Shown here piece by piece: positions 1 to 7,552 of a DNA stretch of 64,000 nucleotides. Source of the DNA: RGIG8785 sp045655245 (lineage in GTDB: Bacteria; Bacillota; Clostridia; RGIG8785). The position numbers were made by a program, and so were the translations under genes. Location: positions 7,859-71,858 of the forward strand of contig JAZOOX010000014.1 in assembly GCA_045655245.1 (NCBI GenBank), in the 5' to 3' direction. A model generated the notes under the pieces. It was not told where the DNA came from, did not search any database, and saw only the letters and a list, made by a program, of their open reading frames with translations. Positions within the stretch are counted from its first letter, which is position 1. Each line of letters starts with the position of its first letter.

Positions 1-24
1 AAGTGTGGAGAGGTGGCATTTTAC

Positions 25-139
25 GTTTGGTTCATAAAAATTAATCAAACGCAAAAAGGAGGGGGCGGTTTAGTTAACAAAAGTTAACCAAACAGAAAAA
101 GGCGTGAGACGCGATTTGGTTAACAAAAGTTAACCAAAT
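25..139. repeat. Three tandem palindromic repeats (TTTGGTTAAC/GTTAACCAAA family)
   Basis: Three palindromes of about 26 bp lie at 25-50 (degenerate), 68-93 and 114-139, about 45 bp apart. Each has arms of the type TTTGGTTAAC and GTTAACCAAA around an A-rich centre. A fourth, single copy lies at 38073-38096. They look like a dispersed extragenic palindrome or a multi-copy operator. The gene to the left is outside the window. Confidence 0.75.
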
Positions 140-195
140 GAGCGGCGGCAAAAGGGGGTAATGAGCGGAGTTACAAACGGAATCCCTGCTTTCTA

Positions 196-224
196 TTGAC
201 AAATGGTCAGGAAATACATATAAT
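196..224 (+). promoter_or_regulatory. Sigma-A promoter of the cysteine synthase-like gene
   Basis: TTGACA (196-201), 17-nt spacer, TATAAT (219-224): a perfect consensus. The -10 covers a possible upstream TTG start at 224, which rules that start out. Confidence 0.9.
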
Positions 225-259
225 TGAAAAAGGCTACAATTTATAAACGAGGTAATTAT

Positions 260-1189
260 ATGGTATTTGATAATATTCTGGAAGCCATTGGGAACACCCC
301 TATGGTACGCCTGCGTAAATTGTCCCCTGCAGACGGTGCGGACATTTTTGTTAAGGTGGAAGGTCTAAACGTAGGTGGTTCGATTAAAACGCGGACGGCT
401 TACAATATGATTAAAACTGCTGAATTGGAAGGAAAGCTGACTTCCGACACCATTATTGTTGAGCCAACCAGCGGCAACCAAGGCATTGGTCTGGCACTGG
501 TCGGTGCAGTTTTGGGTTATCAGACCAAAATCATTATGCCCGACTCAGTTAGTGAGGAACGTCGCTTATTGGTCCGCCACTACGGGGCGGAGGTCATTTT
601 GGTCCACGATGCGGGAAATATCGGTGAGTGTATTGACGAGTGCTTGCGCATCGCTTTGCAGATGGCAAAAGACGACCCGCGGGTATTCGTTCCACAACAA
701 TTTGAAAACCCCGCCAACCCCCAAATCCAGCGGGAACAGACTGCCGAAGAAATTTTGGCCCAGGTGGACGGTCCCATTCATGGATTTTGCTCGGGCATCG
801 GCACCGGCGGCACCATTACGGGCATTGGCGAACGATTAAAAGCCAAGAACGAAGGTATGGTCATCTGGGCGGTAGAGCCTGAAAATGCCGCTATTTTGTC
901 GGGCGGGTCGATTGGCACCCACGTACAGATGGGCATTGGTGACGGCATCATCCCCTGTATCTTGAACCAGAGCATCATTGACGACATCTGCATCATCAAG
1001 GATGAAGAAGCCATTCAGATATCAAAAGACCTTGCCGCAAAAGAGGGGATCATGTGCGGCATTTCCAGCGGCACGAATGTTGCCGCCGCCATCAAGCTGG
1101 CGAAAAAACTGGGGAAGGGAAAGACGGTGGTCACCGTCCTGCCCGATACCGCCGAACGGTATTTCTCCACGCCCTTGTTTAACGACTAA
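260..1189 (+). CDS. cysK: PLP-dependent cysteine synthase family protein
   Basis: Fold-type II PLP enzyme of about 309 aa, expected to make cysteine from O-acetylserine and sulfide in the cytoplasm. The N-terminus (LEAIGNTPMVRL), the PLP lysine region GGSIKTR, the substrate loop PTSGNQG and the phosphate-binding GTGGTITG are all visible. The usual CysK motifs are SVKDR and TSGNTG; the T in SIKTR and the Q in TSGNQG are departures, so the substrate may differ (another O-acyl amino acid or another nucleophile). Start ATG 260 follows an ACGAGGT ribosome site; the TTG at 224 lies in the -10 box. Single gene with its own promoter and terminator. Confidence 0.85.
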   Translation: MVFDNILEAIGNTPMVRLRKLSPADGADIFVKVEGLNVGGSIKTRTAYNMIKTAELEGKLTSDTIIVEPTSGNQGIGLALVGAVLGYQTKIIMPDSVSEERRLLVRHYGAEVILVHDAGNIGECIDECLRIALQMAKDDPRVFVPQQFENPANPQIQREQTAEEILAQVDGPIHGFCSGIGTGGTITGIGERLKAKNEGMVIWAVEPENAAILSGGSIGTHVQMGIGDGIIPCILNQSIIDDICIIKDEEAIQISKDLAAKEGIMCGISSGTNVAAAIKLAKKLGKGKTVVTVLPDTAERYFSTPLFND

Positions 1190-1194
1190 ATACA

Positions 1195-1226
1195 AAAGAA
1201 ACTCGCTTTGCGGGTTTCTTTTTTTA
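1195..1226 (+). terminator. Rho-independent terminator after the cysteine synthase-like gene
   Basis: AAGAAACTCGC and GCGGGTTTCTT arms (1196-1206, 1210-1220) around a TTT loop, followed by a T run. The next promoter's -35 begins one base later. Confidence 0.85.
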
Positions 1227-1255
1227 TTGCAACGGAGGGGGTTTTGTGGTAAAAT
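1227..1255 (+). promoter_or_regulatory. Promoter of sfsA, giving a leaderless mRNA
   Basis: TTGCAA (1227-1232), 17-nt spacer, TAAAAT (1250-1255) with an extended GTGG before it. The expected transcription start, 6-8 nt after the -10, falls on or beside the ATG at 1262. Confidence 0.75.
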
Positions 1256-1261
1256 AATCAT

Positions 1262-1975
1262 ATGATTTATAAAAATATTCTACTTGGGCGGTTTATTGAC
1301 CGCCCCAACCGATTTATTGCGCATATCGAGGTGGAAGGGCAGGTCGAGGTCTGCCACGTAAAGAACACGGGTCGTTGTCGGGAATTATTGACAGAAGGCG
1401 CGACCGTGTACGTTCAACGCGCTCAGAACCCCTTGCGCAAAACCAAGTTTGACCTGATTGCGGTAAAGAAGGGCAGTCGGCTAATCAATATGGACAGCCA
1501 GATTCCCAACCGTGTCTTTGCCGAGTGGGCGGAAGAAAGTGGCTACTTCGGCGAGGTGACATTGCGCCCCGAGACGACCTATCAGAATTCCCGTTTTGAC
1601 TTTTATATCGAAGCAGGGAAACGGAAAATCTTTGTAGAGGTCAAGGGTGTGACCCTGGAAGAGGAGGGTGTGGTGCTCTTCCCCGATGCGCCTACCGAGC
1701 GTGGGGTCAAGCACCTGAACGAACTGGTTTCTGCCGTGTCCGAAGGGTACGAGGCGTACGTCTTTTTTATCATTCAAATGGAGGAATGCCGCTACTTCAC
1801 CCCCAATCGCAAGACCCATCCCGCTTTTGCCGATGCACTTATAAAGGCACAGGCGGCAGGAGTCAAGGTCCTTGCGTTGAATTGTGCCGTCACCCCCGAC
1901 AGCATCACGGCAAAAGATTTTGTGGAAATAAAAACAGGAGACGAATCGAATGGCACACATTTTTGCATCAATTAA
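1262..1975 (+). CDS. sfsA: SfsA, sugar fermentation stimulation protein homolog
   Basis: 237 aa, normal for SfsA, a DNA-binding, nuclease-like fold protein first linked to maltose metabolism in E. coli; its exact role is unsettled. The N-terminal RFIDRPNRFIA and CHVKNTGRCRELL, and the EVKGVTLE segment in the middle, are family signatures. The signature starts at the first residues, so ATG 1262 is right although only about 6 nt separate it from the -10 box and no ribosome site fits: a leaderless transcript. The 3' end overlaps the DUF1538 gene by 26 bp, so the two are probably co-transcribed. Confidence 0.88.
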   Translation: MIYKNILLGRFIDRPNRFIAHIEVEGQVEVCHVKNTGRCRELLTEGATVYVQRAQNPLRKTKFDLIAVKKGSRLINMDSQIPNRVFAEWAEESGYFGEVTLRPETTYQNSRFDFYIEAGKRKIFVEVKGVTLEEEGVVLFPDAPTERGVKHLNELVSAVSEGYEAYVFFIIQMEECRYFTPNRKTHPAFADALIKAQAAGVKVLALNCAVTPDSITAKDFVEIKTGDESNGTHFCIN

Positions 1976-3479
1976 AGAGTCGCTAACCTCGGTTTTGCCG
2001 ATTGCGATTATCGTTTTAATTTTGTCGGTCACCTGCGTATCCTTGGATGCAGGTGTTTTGGTGCTGTTTTTATTCGGAACCATCTTATTGATTTTAGGGA
2101 TGAGCTTTTTTACGGTAGGGTCGACCATTTCGATGGAGCCGTTGGGTGATGGTATCGGTAAATCACTGAACAAAAACGGGAAGATCCTGGTTCCGCTGTT
2201 GATTTGTTTTGTTCTTGGCTTTTTAATCACTGTGTCCGAGCCTGATCTGCAGGTGTTGGCAGAGCAGGTGCCCACTATTCCAAACGCCCTTTTGATTGTC
2301 TGTGTGGGCGTGGGGGTCGGCATTTTCTTAAGCATCACCCTGGTCCGAAACAAAAAGGAGGTTTCGCTGCGAACACTGCTTTTGGTGTTTTATATTTTGA
2401 TTATCGGGTTGGCGTTTTTTGCTCCCGCTGAGTTTGTTCCCACTGCCTTTGACTCGGGCGGGGTGACCACCGGCCCGATCACTGTCCCCTTTATTATGGC
2501 GCTGGGTGCAGGTCTTGCATCGGGGATGAAGAGGAAGCACACGGGTGAGCATAGTTTCGGTCTGGTTGCTTTGTGCAGTATCGGACCGATTTTGTCGGTA
2601 CTGCTTTTAAGCATTTTCTTTCAGCCACACCCCAGTACCTCGTTGTACGAGCATATTGAGGTGTTGACCACCACCGACGCCTTCCGTCAGTTTTTGATTG
2701 CTTTGCCCCATTATGCAGAAGAAATGCTGACGGCATTTTTACCCATCGTCGGGCTGTTTGTTTTGTTCCAGTTGATTACCCGACGGTTTCACACCCACAA
2801 TGTATTAAGAATGACGGTCGGTTTTGTTTATACCTATATCGGTTTGGTTTTGTTTTTAACGGGTGCCAATGTTGGGTTTATGCCTGCAGGACGGCTGATT
2901 GGCGGGTCAATCGCAGGGAGTTCTTTCAGCGCGATGTTGATTCCAATTGGTATGGTGATGGGTTATTTCGTAGTTTCTGCCGAGCCTGCGGTCCACTCTT
3001 TAAAACGCCAGGTCAGCGAAATTACCAAGGGTGCAATTTCGCAAAAATCGGTTGCAGTTGCCCTTTCGGTTGGTGTATCGGTATCGGTGGGGATTTCGAT
3101 GCTTCGGGTACTGACGGGGATTTCTGTGATGCCTTTTTTACTGTTTGGCTACGCCGTGTCTCTGATCATCAGTTTCTTTGTTCCCCATATTTATACGGGT
3201 ATCGCGTTTGACTCGGGCGGTGTTGCCAGCGGTCCCATGAGCTCGCCCTTTATGCTGCCCTTTGCTATGGGCGCTTGTGAAGCCGTCGGCGGAAACGTAA
3301 TGACCGACGCTTTCGGCATTGTGGCGATGATTGCTATGACGCCGTTGATTACCATTCAGGTCTTAGGGTTGTACGAACGGAAAAAGCATTTGGAACGCAT
3401 CAAAAAACTCCATACTCAAATCGGTATGGTCAAAGACGATATTATTTTCTTTGACGGAGAGGGGGATTGGGATGAATAA
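1950..3479 (+). CDS. DUF1538 family membrane protein
   Basis: 509-aa polytopic membrane protein with about 12 hydrophobic segments in two homologous halves. Each half carries a near-identical glycine-rich motif: FDSGGVTTGP (about residues 167-176) and FDSGGVASGP (about residues 421-430), a typical inverted-repeat transporter design. The DUF1538 family is thought to be transporters, with no proven substrate. It overlaps sfsA by 26 bp and starts at ATG 1950 behind GGAGACG. The next gene encodes a P-II protein, a known partner arrangement suggesting P-II gating of transport. Confidence 0.8.
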   Translation: MAHIFASIKESLTSVLPIAIIVLILSVTCVSLDAGVLVLFLFGTILLILGMSFFTVGSTISMEPLGDGIGKSLNKNGKILVPLLICFVLGFLITVSEPDLQVLAEQVPTIPNALLIVCVGVGVGIFLSITLVRNKKEVSLRTLLLVFYILIIGLAFFAPAEFVPTAFDSGGVTTGPITVPFIMALGAGLASGMKRKHTGEHSFGLVALCSIGPILSVLLLSIFFQPHPSTSLYEHIEVLTTTDAFRQFLIALPHYAEEMLTAFLPIVGLFVLFQLITRRFHTHNVLRMTVGFVYTYIGLVLFLTGANVGFMPAGRLIGGSIAGSSFSAMLIPIGMVMGYFVVSAEPAVHSLKRQVSEITKGAISQKSVAVALSVGVSVSVGISMLRVLTGISVMPFLLFGYAVSLIISFFVPHIYTGIAFDSGGVASGPMSSPFMLPFAMGACEAVGGNVMTDAFGIVAMIAMTPLITIQVLGLYERKKHLERIKKLHTQIGMVKDDIIFFDGEGDWDE

Positions 3480-4140
3480 ACGGTTAATGGTGCTGTTGTC
3501 CATTGTCGAACGGGACAAAGGGCAGAACCTGATTAAAGTTTTGGAAACCAGAAACATCCCCATGAACTTCCAATGTGTCGGGATTGGCACTGCCCCCACC
3601 GAGATGCTGGATATCTTCGGTTTGGGTACCAAGGATAAGGACATTGTTATCAGTCTTGCTACCGAGGTGGCGGTGAAGGATATGATGTCCGATTTCGGGG
3701 CAGTTTTTGAAAGCCATAAGAAGTTCGGCGGGTTGATGATTATTTTGTCCACCACCGCCGCAAGCCGCGTGCTGACAGAGTTGTTAACCCACCACACCAA
3801 CACCCCAGGGGAGAAAGGAACAGGCGCTATGAAAAACGAACATCATAACAATCTGATTATTGTTTCGATGAATGAAGGATACGCCGATAGTGTTATGCAG
3901 GTTGCGCGAAAGGCAGGTGCAACGGGGGGCACCGTTATTAAAGGTCGTCTTGCCGATGTAGAGCTGGTTGCGGAATTGGAGAATACGGTGATTGACGAGG
4001 AAAGGGAGATTTTGTTCATCCTTGCGCCTTTAAAGACAAGCAAGCAGATTATGGAGGACATCAACCGGGAGTTTGGGATTAACTCCAAAGCCAACGGCAT
4101 CATCACGGCGGTGCCTACCGAAAAAGCGTATAAAATTTGA
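3472..4140 (+). CDS. Tandem P-II-like regulatory protein
   Basis: 222 aa made of two P-II/GlnB-like halves of about 105 aa, each a short beta-alpha-beta fold (first half opens RLMVLLSIVERDKG, second opens NNLIIVSMNEGYAD). P-II proteins are small trimeric sensors that bind ATP/ADP and 2-oxoglutarate and dock on transporters. Here the duplication puts two units in one chain, and no clear uridylylated T-loop tyrosine is evident. Start ATG 3472 follows GGAGAGGGGG; the upstream TTG at 3451 is ignored. It overlaps the DUF1538 gene by 8 bp, and its partner is probably that membrane protein. Confidence 0.7.
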   Translation: MNKRLMVLLSIVERDKGQNLIKVLETRNIPMNFQCVGIGTAPTEMLDIFGLGTKDKDIVISLATEVAVKDMMSDFGAVFESHKKFGGLMIILSTTAASRVLTELLTHHTNTPGEKGTGAMKNEHHNNLIIVSMNEGYADSVMQVARKAGATGGTVIKGRLADVELVAELENTVIDEEREILFILAPLKTSKQIMEDINREFGINSKANGIITAVPTEKAYKI

Positions 4141-4166
4141 AAAAGAGCCAGCCGGCTCTTTTTTTG
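4141..4166 (+). terminator. Terminator of the sfsA-DUF1538-PII operon
   Basis: AAGAGCC (4143-4149) and GGCTCTT (4154-4160) arms, then a T run. Confidence 0.85.
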
Positions 4167-4195
4167 TTGACGACGGAAGAAGAATATGGTACAAT
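4167..4195 (+). promoter_or_regulatory. Promoter of structured small RNA 1
   Basis: TTGACG (4167-4172), 17-nt spacer, TACAAT (4190-4195) preceded by ATGG. Predicted transcription start about 4202. Confidence 0.85.
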
Positions 4196-4201
4196 AGTAA
4201 T

Positions 4202-4355
4202 TGCCAAACCAACTGAATAAAACGTAGTAAAAAGTAAGGAAAATAACAGTGAAAAAACGCTGGCTTGTTTCCTTAGTTTTGCTACGGTTAGGTTGGTTTG
4301 GCGATTGACCTGAGCCTGCGTTTTTCGGTGCGCGGCTTTGGTCGCGCACTTTTTT
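4202..4355 (+). ncRNA. Structured small RNA 1 (6S-like rod)
   Basis: About 154 nt with no reading frame, from a strong promoter to a strong terminator. A closing helix pairs GCCAAACCAAC (4203-4213) with GTTGGTTTGGC near 4292-4302. A small internal loop follows, then a long interrupted hairpin (CGTAGTAAAA with TTTTGCTACG, GGAAA with TTTCC, CAGTG with CGCTG). This closing stem, bubble and long arm is the outline of 6S RNA, but I cannot confirm the family. The terminator is almost the same as that of the next RNA. Confidence 0.65.
4328..4355 (+). terminator. Terminator of small RNA 1
   Basis: GTGCGCG (4328-4334) and CGCGCAC (4343-4349), then six T. The loop GCTTTGGT and flanks are shared with the terminator at 4537. 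Confidence 0.9.
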
Positions 4356-4356
4356 A

Positions 4357-4385
4357 TTGACGAAAAAGTGCAACTGTGGTAAAAT
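4357..4385 (+). promoter_or_regulatory. Promoter of structured small RNA 2
   Basis: TTGACG (4357-4362), 17-nt spacer, TAAAAT (4380-4385) preceded by TGTGG. It starts one base after the previous T run. Predicted start about 4391. Confidence 0.85.
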
Positions 4386-4390
4386 ATTTT

Positions 4391-4564
4391 TGCGACATGA
4401 ATTTAATAGAGAGTTCGAGTTCAACCTATGGGAGACGTTTACCTTTTGGTAAAAACGTGTCCTCTACTTGAGCGTCCTCCTTAGGGTGAACTCTCTCTGA
4501 ATTCGTGTCGCAACGATCAGAGTGACGCGTTTTTCGGTGCGTGGCTTTGGTCGCGCACTTTTTT
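4391..4564 (+). ncRNA. Structured small RNA 2 (candidate 6S RNA)
   Basis: About 174 nt. A closing helix pairs TGCGACA (4391-4397) with TGTCGCA (4506-4512), extended by GAATT with AATTC. An inner helix pairs AGAGAGTTC with GAACTCTCT; the same 3' strand could instead pair with the adjacent GAGTTCA. The apical arm is GTTTACC-TTTT-GGTAAA. Length, lack of coding capacity and rod shape fit 6S RNA, which inhibits sigma-A polymerase by mimicking an open promoter; the family call is an inference. Confidence 0.6.
4537..4564 (+). terminator. Terminator of small RNA 2
   Basis: GTGCGTG (4537-4543) and CGCGCAC (4552-4558), then six T; near copy of the terminator at 4328. Confidence 0.9.
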
Positions 4565-4582
4565 ATTGGGGGAGGGAGAAAA

Positions 4583-4720
4583 ATGGCAGACTACAAAAAG
4601 TTATACTATCAGTTATTCAACCGTATTACCGACCTGATTGAAGAATTGAAAAAATTTCAGATCGACGCAGAAGAGCAGTTTATGAGCGAAGAGGACGACG
4701 AGGAAGAGGAAGCCGAATAG
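4583..4720 (+). CDS. Small acidic-tailed conserved-looking protein (45 aa)
   Basis: Begins MADYKKLYYQLFNRITDLIE and ends in a run of Asp and Glu. The first 37 residues form one amphipathic helix. A strong ribosome site (GGGGGAGGGAG) sits 8-10 nt before ATG 4583. I recall similar short proteins opening xDYKxLYxxLF in clostridial genomes but know of no function. It lies 18 nt after the small RNA terminator and may be read by leakage through it. Its end overlaps an imperfect terminator hairpin at about 4703-4735. Confidence 0.75.
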   Translation: MADYKKLYYQLFNRITDLIEELKKFQIDAEEQFMSEEDDEEEEAE

Positions 4721-4742
4721 GGCCTCCTCTTTTAATTTGTGG

Positions 4743-4771
4743 TTGAATTGGGAAAAATGTTTTGGTAGAAT
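4743..4771 (+). promoter_or_regulatory. Promoter of the aldo/keto reductase gene
   Basis: TTGAAT (4743-4748), 17-nt spacer, TAGAAT (4766-4771) preceded by TTGG. Confidence 0.8.
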
Positions 4772-4803
4772 AGAATCAAAAGACTTTATGGAGTTGATGT
4801 AAC

Positions 4804-5793
4804 ATGTATCAAGCAGACGAAAAGCGCTATGAGAGAACCGCGTATCGCCGCTGCGGCAGAAGCGGGTTAAAACTTCCTGCAGTGTCCTTGGGGTTATGGC
4901 ATAATTTTGGCGACACAGGGGACGAGACGATGATGCGACAGATGCTGAAAAAGGCGTTTGATCACGGTATTACCCATTTTGATCTGGCAAACAATTACGG
5001 TCCCGCGCCGGGCAGTGCCGAGCGGAACTTCGGCAGGATTTTGAAAGAGGAATTTTCGGTTTACCGTGACGAGCTGGTGATCAGCACCAAGGCGGGTTAT
5101 TTGATGTGGGACGGCCCTTACGGGGACTTTGGCAGCCGCAAGTACCTGATTGCCAGTTTGGACCAGAGCTTGAAGCGGATGGGTCTGGAGTATGTGGACA
5201 TTTTTTACCACCATCGGATGGACCCCGACACGCCTTTGGAGGAGACGATGGGGGCGTTGGCACAGATTGTTCAGAGCGGCAAGGCTCTTTATGTGGGGCT
5301 GTCCAACTATGACGGGGAGACCATGAAAAAGGCGTCTGACATCTTAACGGAACTCCGTTGTCCTTTTGTGATCAACCAAAACCGTTACTCGATTTTAGAC
5401 CGTAGTGCGGAGCAGAGCGGGATTTTATCTGCCGCCGTTCAGGAGGGCAAGGGGATGATCATTTTCAGTCCGCTGGCACAGGGGCTTTTAAGCGGTCGGT
5501 ATTTAGACGGAATTCCTGCCGACAGCCGTGTTCGCACCGATGGGCGGTTTTTGAAAGAAGGGATTATCACTCCCGAAAAGGTGGCAATGCTCCGTCAGCT
5601 GTCCGATCTGGCGGCAGAGCGGGGGCAGACGTTGGCGCAGATGGCCCTTGCCTGGGTCTATGCCAAGGAGGGGGTCACCTCGGTTTTAATCGGAGCATCG
5701 AGACCTGAGCAGATTTTGGAAAACCTAAAGATGCAGGAGAACATCGTCTTTACCGACGAAGAACTCCGCCGCATCGACGAGATTGTGAAATAA
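4804..5793 (+). CDS. Aldo/keto reductase, YghZ type
   Basis: 329-aa NADPH-dependent (beta/alpha)8-barrel oxidoreductase. The N-terminal YRRCGRSGLKLP and SLGLWHNFGD, the FDLANNYGP motif with the catalytic Asp and Tyr, the lysine in STKAGY, and the histidine of FYHHRMD are visible. The pattern matches the YghZ subfamily, which reduces L-glyceraldehyde 3-phosphate and methylglyoxal in E. coli. The C-terminal SVLIGASRPEQ is the cofactor 2'-phosphate loop. Single gene, ATG 4804 following GGAGTTG. Confidence 0.85.
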   Translation: MYQADEKRYERTAYRRCGRSGLKLPAVSLGLWHNFGDTGDETMMRQMLKKAFDHGITHFDLANNYGPAPGSAERNFGRILKEEFSVYRDELVISTKAGYLMWDGPYGDFGSRKYLIASLDQSLKRMGLEYVDIFYHHRMDPDTPLEETMGALAQIVQSGKALYVGLSNYDGETMKKASDILTELRCPFVINQNRYSILDRSAEQSGILSAAVQEGKGMIIFSPLAQGLLSGRYLDGIPADSRVRTDGRFLKEGIITPEKVAMLRQLSDLAAERGQTLAQMALAWVYAKEGVTSVLIGASRPEQILENLKMQENIVFTDEELRRIDEIVK

Positions 5794-5901
5794 AGAAAAG
5801 GCTTTCCGTTTCGTAAGTATTGCCATAATGATTTTCCTTTTGTATGATTTAGTATATCTCGTATTTTGACGAATGTTGTTGGTTTTTTGACGGTGCTCCT
5901 A

Positions 5902-5930
5902 TTGATTTTTGGGAAAAAGTGTGTTAAAAT
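5902..5930 (+). promoter_or_regulatory. Promoter of putP
   Basis: TTGATT (5902-5907), 17-nt spacer, TAAAAT (5925-5930). The 100 bp before it hold no feature I can name. Confidence 0.75.
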
Positions 5931-5960
5931 GAGAGAAATTGTTTAAAGGAGATTTACTTA

Positions 5961-7493
5961 ATGGACTTTTTTGCGTTTGTTTTGTATTTTGTGGCCATGG
6001 TTGCCATCGGTGTCTATTTCTTCGTCAAGTCCAAGTCGGTTGACGAAAAAGACTACTTCTTAGGTGGCAGACAGATGGGCCCTTGGGTTACTGCCATGAG
6101 TGCCCAGGCATCGGATATGAGTGCCTGGCTTTTGATGGGTCTGCCCGGAAGCATTTTGGCTTTCGGCTTTGGTCAGGCGTGGATCGGTATCGGTCTTGCC
6201 ATCGGTACTGCTGCAAACTGGATTTTGGTTGCTAAGAGACTGCGTAAGTTCTCGAAGGCGTCGGGGGATGCCATTACCCTGCCGCAATACCTGTCCAACC
6301 GCTTTTTAGCCCAAAGCCATGTTTTGAGCATTATCTGCGCGATTGTTTTCCTGGTCTGCTTTACCATCTACGTTGCCTCTGCTTTCGTTGCAGGTGCAGA
6401 CGTGTTCACCACTCTGGTTCCTTCTTTAGAACCCATGATGGCGATGCTGATTTTTGCCGCCATTGTGATTGTGTATACCTTCCTGGGCGGTTTTAAGGCA
6501 GTTTGCTGGACCGACTTTTTCCAGGGTCTTTTGATGATTGCCGCTTTGTTGATCGTGCCGATCGTTGTCGGTCTGACCCGCAACCTGGACGTTGCGGCGC
6601 TGTCCACCGTTTATACCGGTCCTAACGGCGAGGAGTTTGCTTTCGTTGCCAACTTCTTTAACGCCAGTTGGCAGGATATCCTGTCGGGCCTGGGCTGGGG
6701 ATTGGGTTACTTCGGTATGCCCCACATCATCGTTCGTTTTATGGCCATTGAAAAGCCCTCGATGGTAAAAAAATCCGCTACTGTTGCCATCATCTGGGTT
6801 GTTCTTTCCCTGGGTGCGGCTATTATGATTGCTTATCTGGGCAGAATGTTCGTTTATTCCAACGGTGTTGACCTTTCCGCTAACCTGTTGGCAAACGGCA
6901 AACAGTCCTTGGTCTTTGTTGAACTGGCAAGAGACGTCTTCCCCAAGTTCATTGCAGGCTTATTGCTTGCCGCTATTATTGCGGCGTCCATGTCCACCGC
7001 AGACTCCCAGTTGCTGGTTGCGGCTTCGTCCTTCTCCAGTGATCTGTATAAGCCACTGATTCGCAAAAACGCTTCCAGCAAAGAAATGCTGTGGGTCAGC
7101 CGTCTGGTGGTTATTGCCATTGCTGTCGTTGCGTTTTTCATTGCCAGCAGTAAGGGGAAAGCGGCTCAGGCCATTATGGATCTGGTATCTAACGCATGGG
7201 GCATCTTCGGTGCCGCCTTCGGTCCTGCCGTGCTCCTCTCGTTGTTTTGGAAACGGTTTACCTATAAGGGCGCCGTTGCAGGTATCATCGTCGGCGCAGT
7301 GGTTGATATGCTGTGGCTGTGGCTCCCTGTCGGCGGTGCGACTCTGACCGCTTTGACCGGCATCTACGAAATCATCCCCGGGTTTGTTTTGGGTGGTATT
7401 GCAGCATTCGTGGTTGCGCTTTGCGATAAGAAACCGTCGGCTGAAGTCGACGCCATTTATGTCCGTGCAACCGACAACAGTGTTGACGACTAA
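5961..7493 (+). CDS. putP: Sodium/proline symporter PutP
   Basis: 510-aa secondary transporter of the sodium:solute symporter family with about 13 membrane segments. The early DYFLGGRQMGPWVTAMSAQASDMSAW stretch, carrying the sodium-site residues, and the later AASMSTADSQLLVAAS are diagnostic of PutP. It imports proline with Na+ as carbon and nitrogen source or osmolyte. The C-terminus is short and charged. It is a single gene between its own promoter and a bidirectional terminator. Start ATG 5961 follows AAAGGAG. Confidence 0.9.
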   Translation: MDFFAFVLYFVAMVAIGVYFFVKSKSVDEKDYFLGGRQMGPWVTAMSAQASDMSAWLLMGLPGSILAFGFGQAWIGIGLAIGTAANWILVAKRLRKFSKASGDAITLPQYLSNRFLAQSHVLSIICAIVFLVCFTIYVASAFVAGADVFTTLVPSLEPMMAMLIFAAIVIVYTFLGGFKAVCWTDFFQGLLMIAALLIVPIVVGLTRNLDVAALSTVYTGPNGEEFAFVANFFNASWQDILSGLGWGLGYFGMPHIIVRFMAIEKPSMVKKSATVAIIWVVLSLGAAIMIAYLGRMFVYSNGVDLSANLLANGKQSLVFVELARDVFPKFIAGLLLAAIIAASMSTADSQLLVAASSFSSDLYKPLIRKNASSKEMLWVSRLVVIAIAVVAFFIASSKGKAAQAIMDLVSNAWGIFGAAFGPAVLLSLFWKRFTYKGAVAGIIVGAVVDMLWLWLPVGGATLTALTGIYEIIPGFVLGGIAAFVVALCDKKPSAEVDAIYVRATDNSVDD

Positions 7494-7520
7494 ACAGTGT
7501 ATCAGATTGAAATTGAATTT

Positions 7521-7552
7521 AAAAAAAGCACCCTTGCGGGTGCTTTTTTTAT
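7521..7552. terminator. Bidirectional terminator between putP and the gerQ-like gene
   Basis: AAAGCACCC and GGGTGCTTT arms around TTGC, with A run before and T run after, so it can stop transcription from both sides. Confidence 0.85.

Noticed and set aside
1..139. CRISPR array
   Set aside because: Three evenly spaced repeats, but each is a self-complementary palindrome, the repeats differ, spacers are short (about 17-20 bp) and no cas genes are present.
224..259. TTG start for the cysteine synthase-like gene
   Set aside because: The codon lies in a consensus -10 box and no ribosome site precedes it; ATG 260 has one.
1481..2353. 290-aa minus-strand reading frame opposite sfsA and DUF1538
   Set aside because: Antisense shadow of two well-supported genes, no promoter or ribosome site, low-complexity sequence.
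4391..4564. Signal recognition particle RNA or T-box leader
   Set aside because: The SRP apical motif (GGAAGCAGC-type) and the T-box AGGGTGGNACC element are absent; AGGGTGAAC only looks similar.
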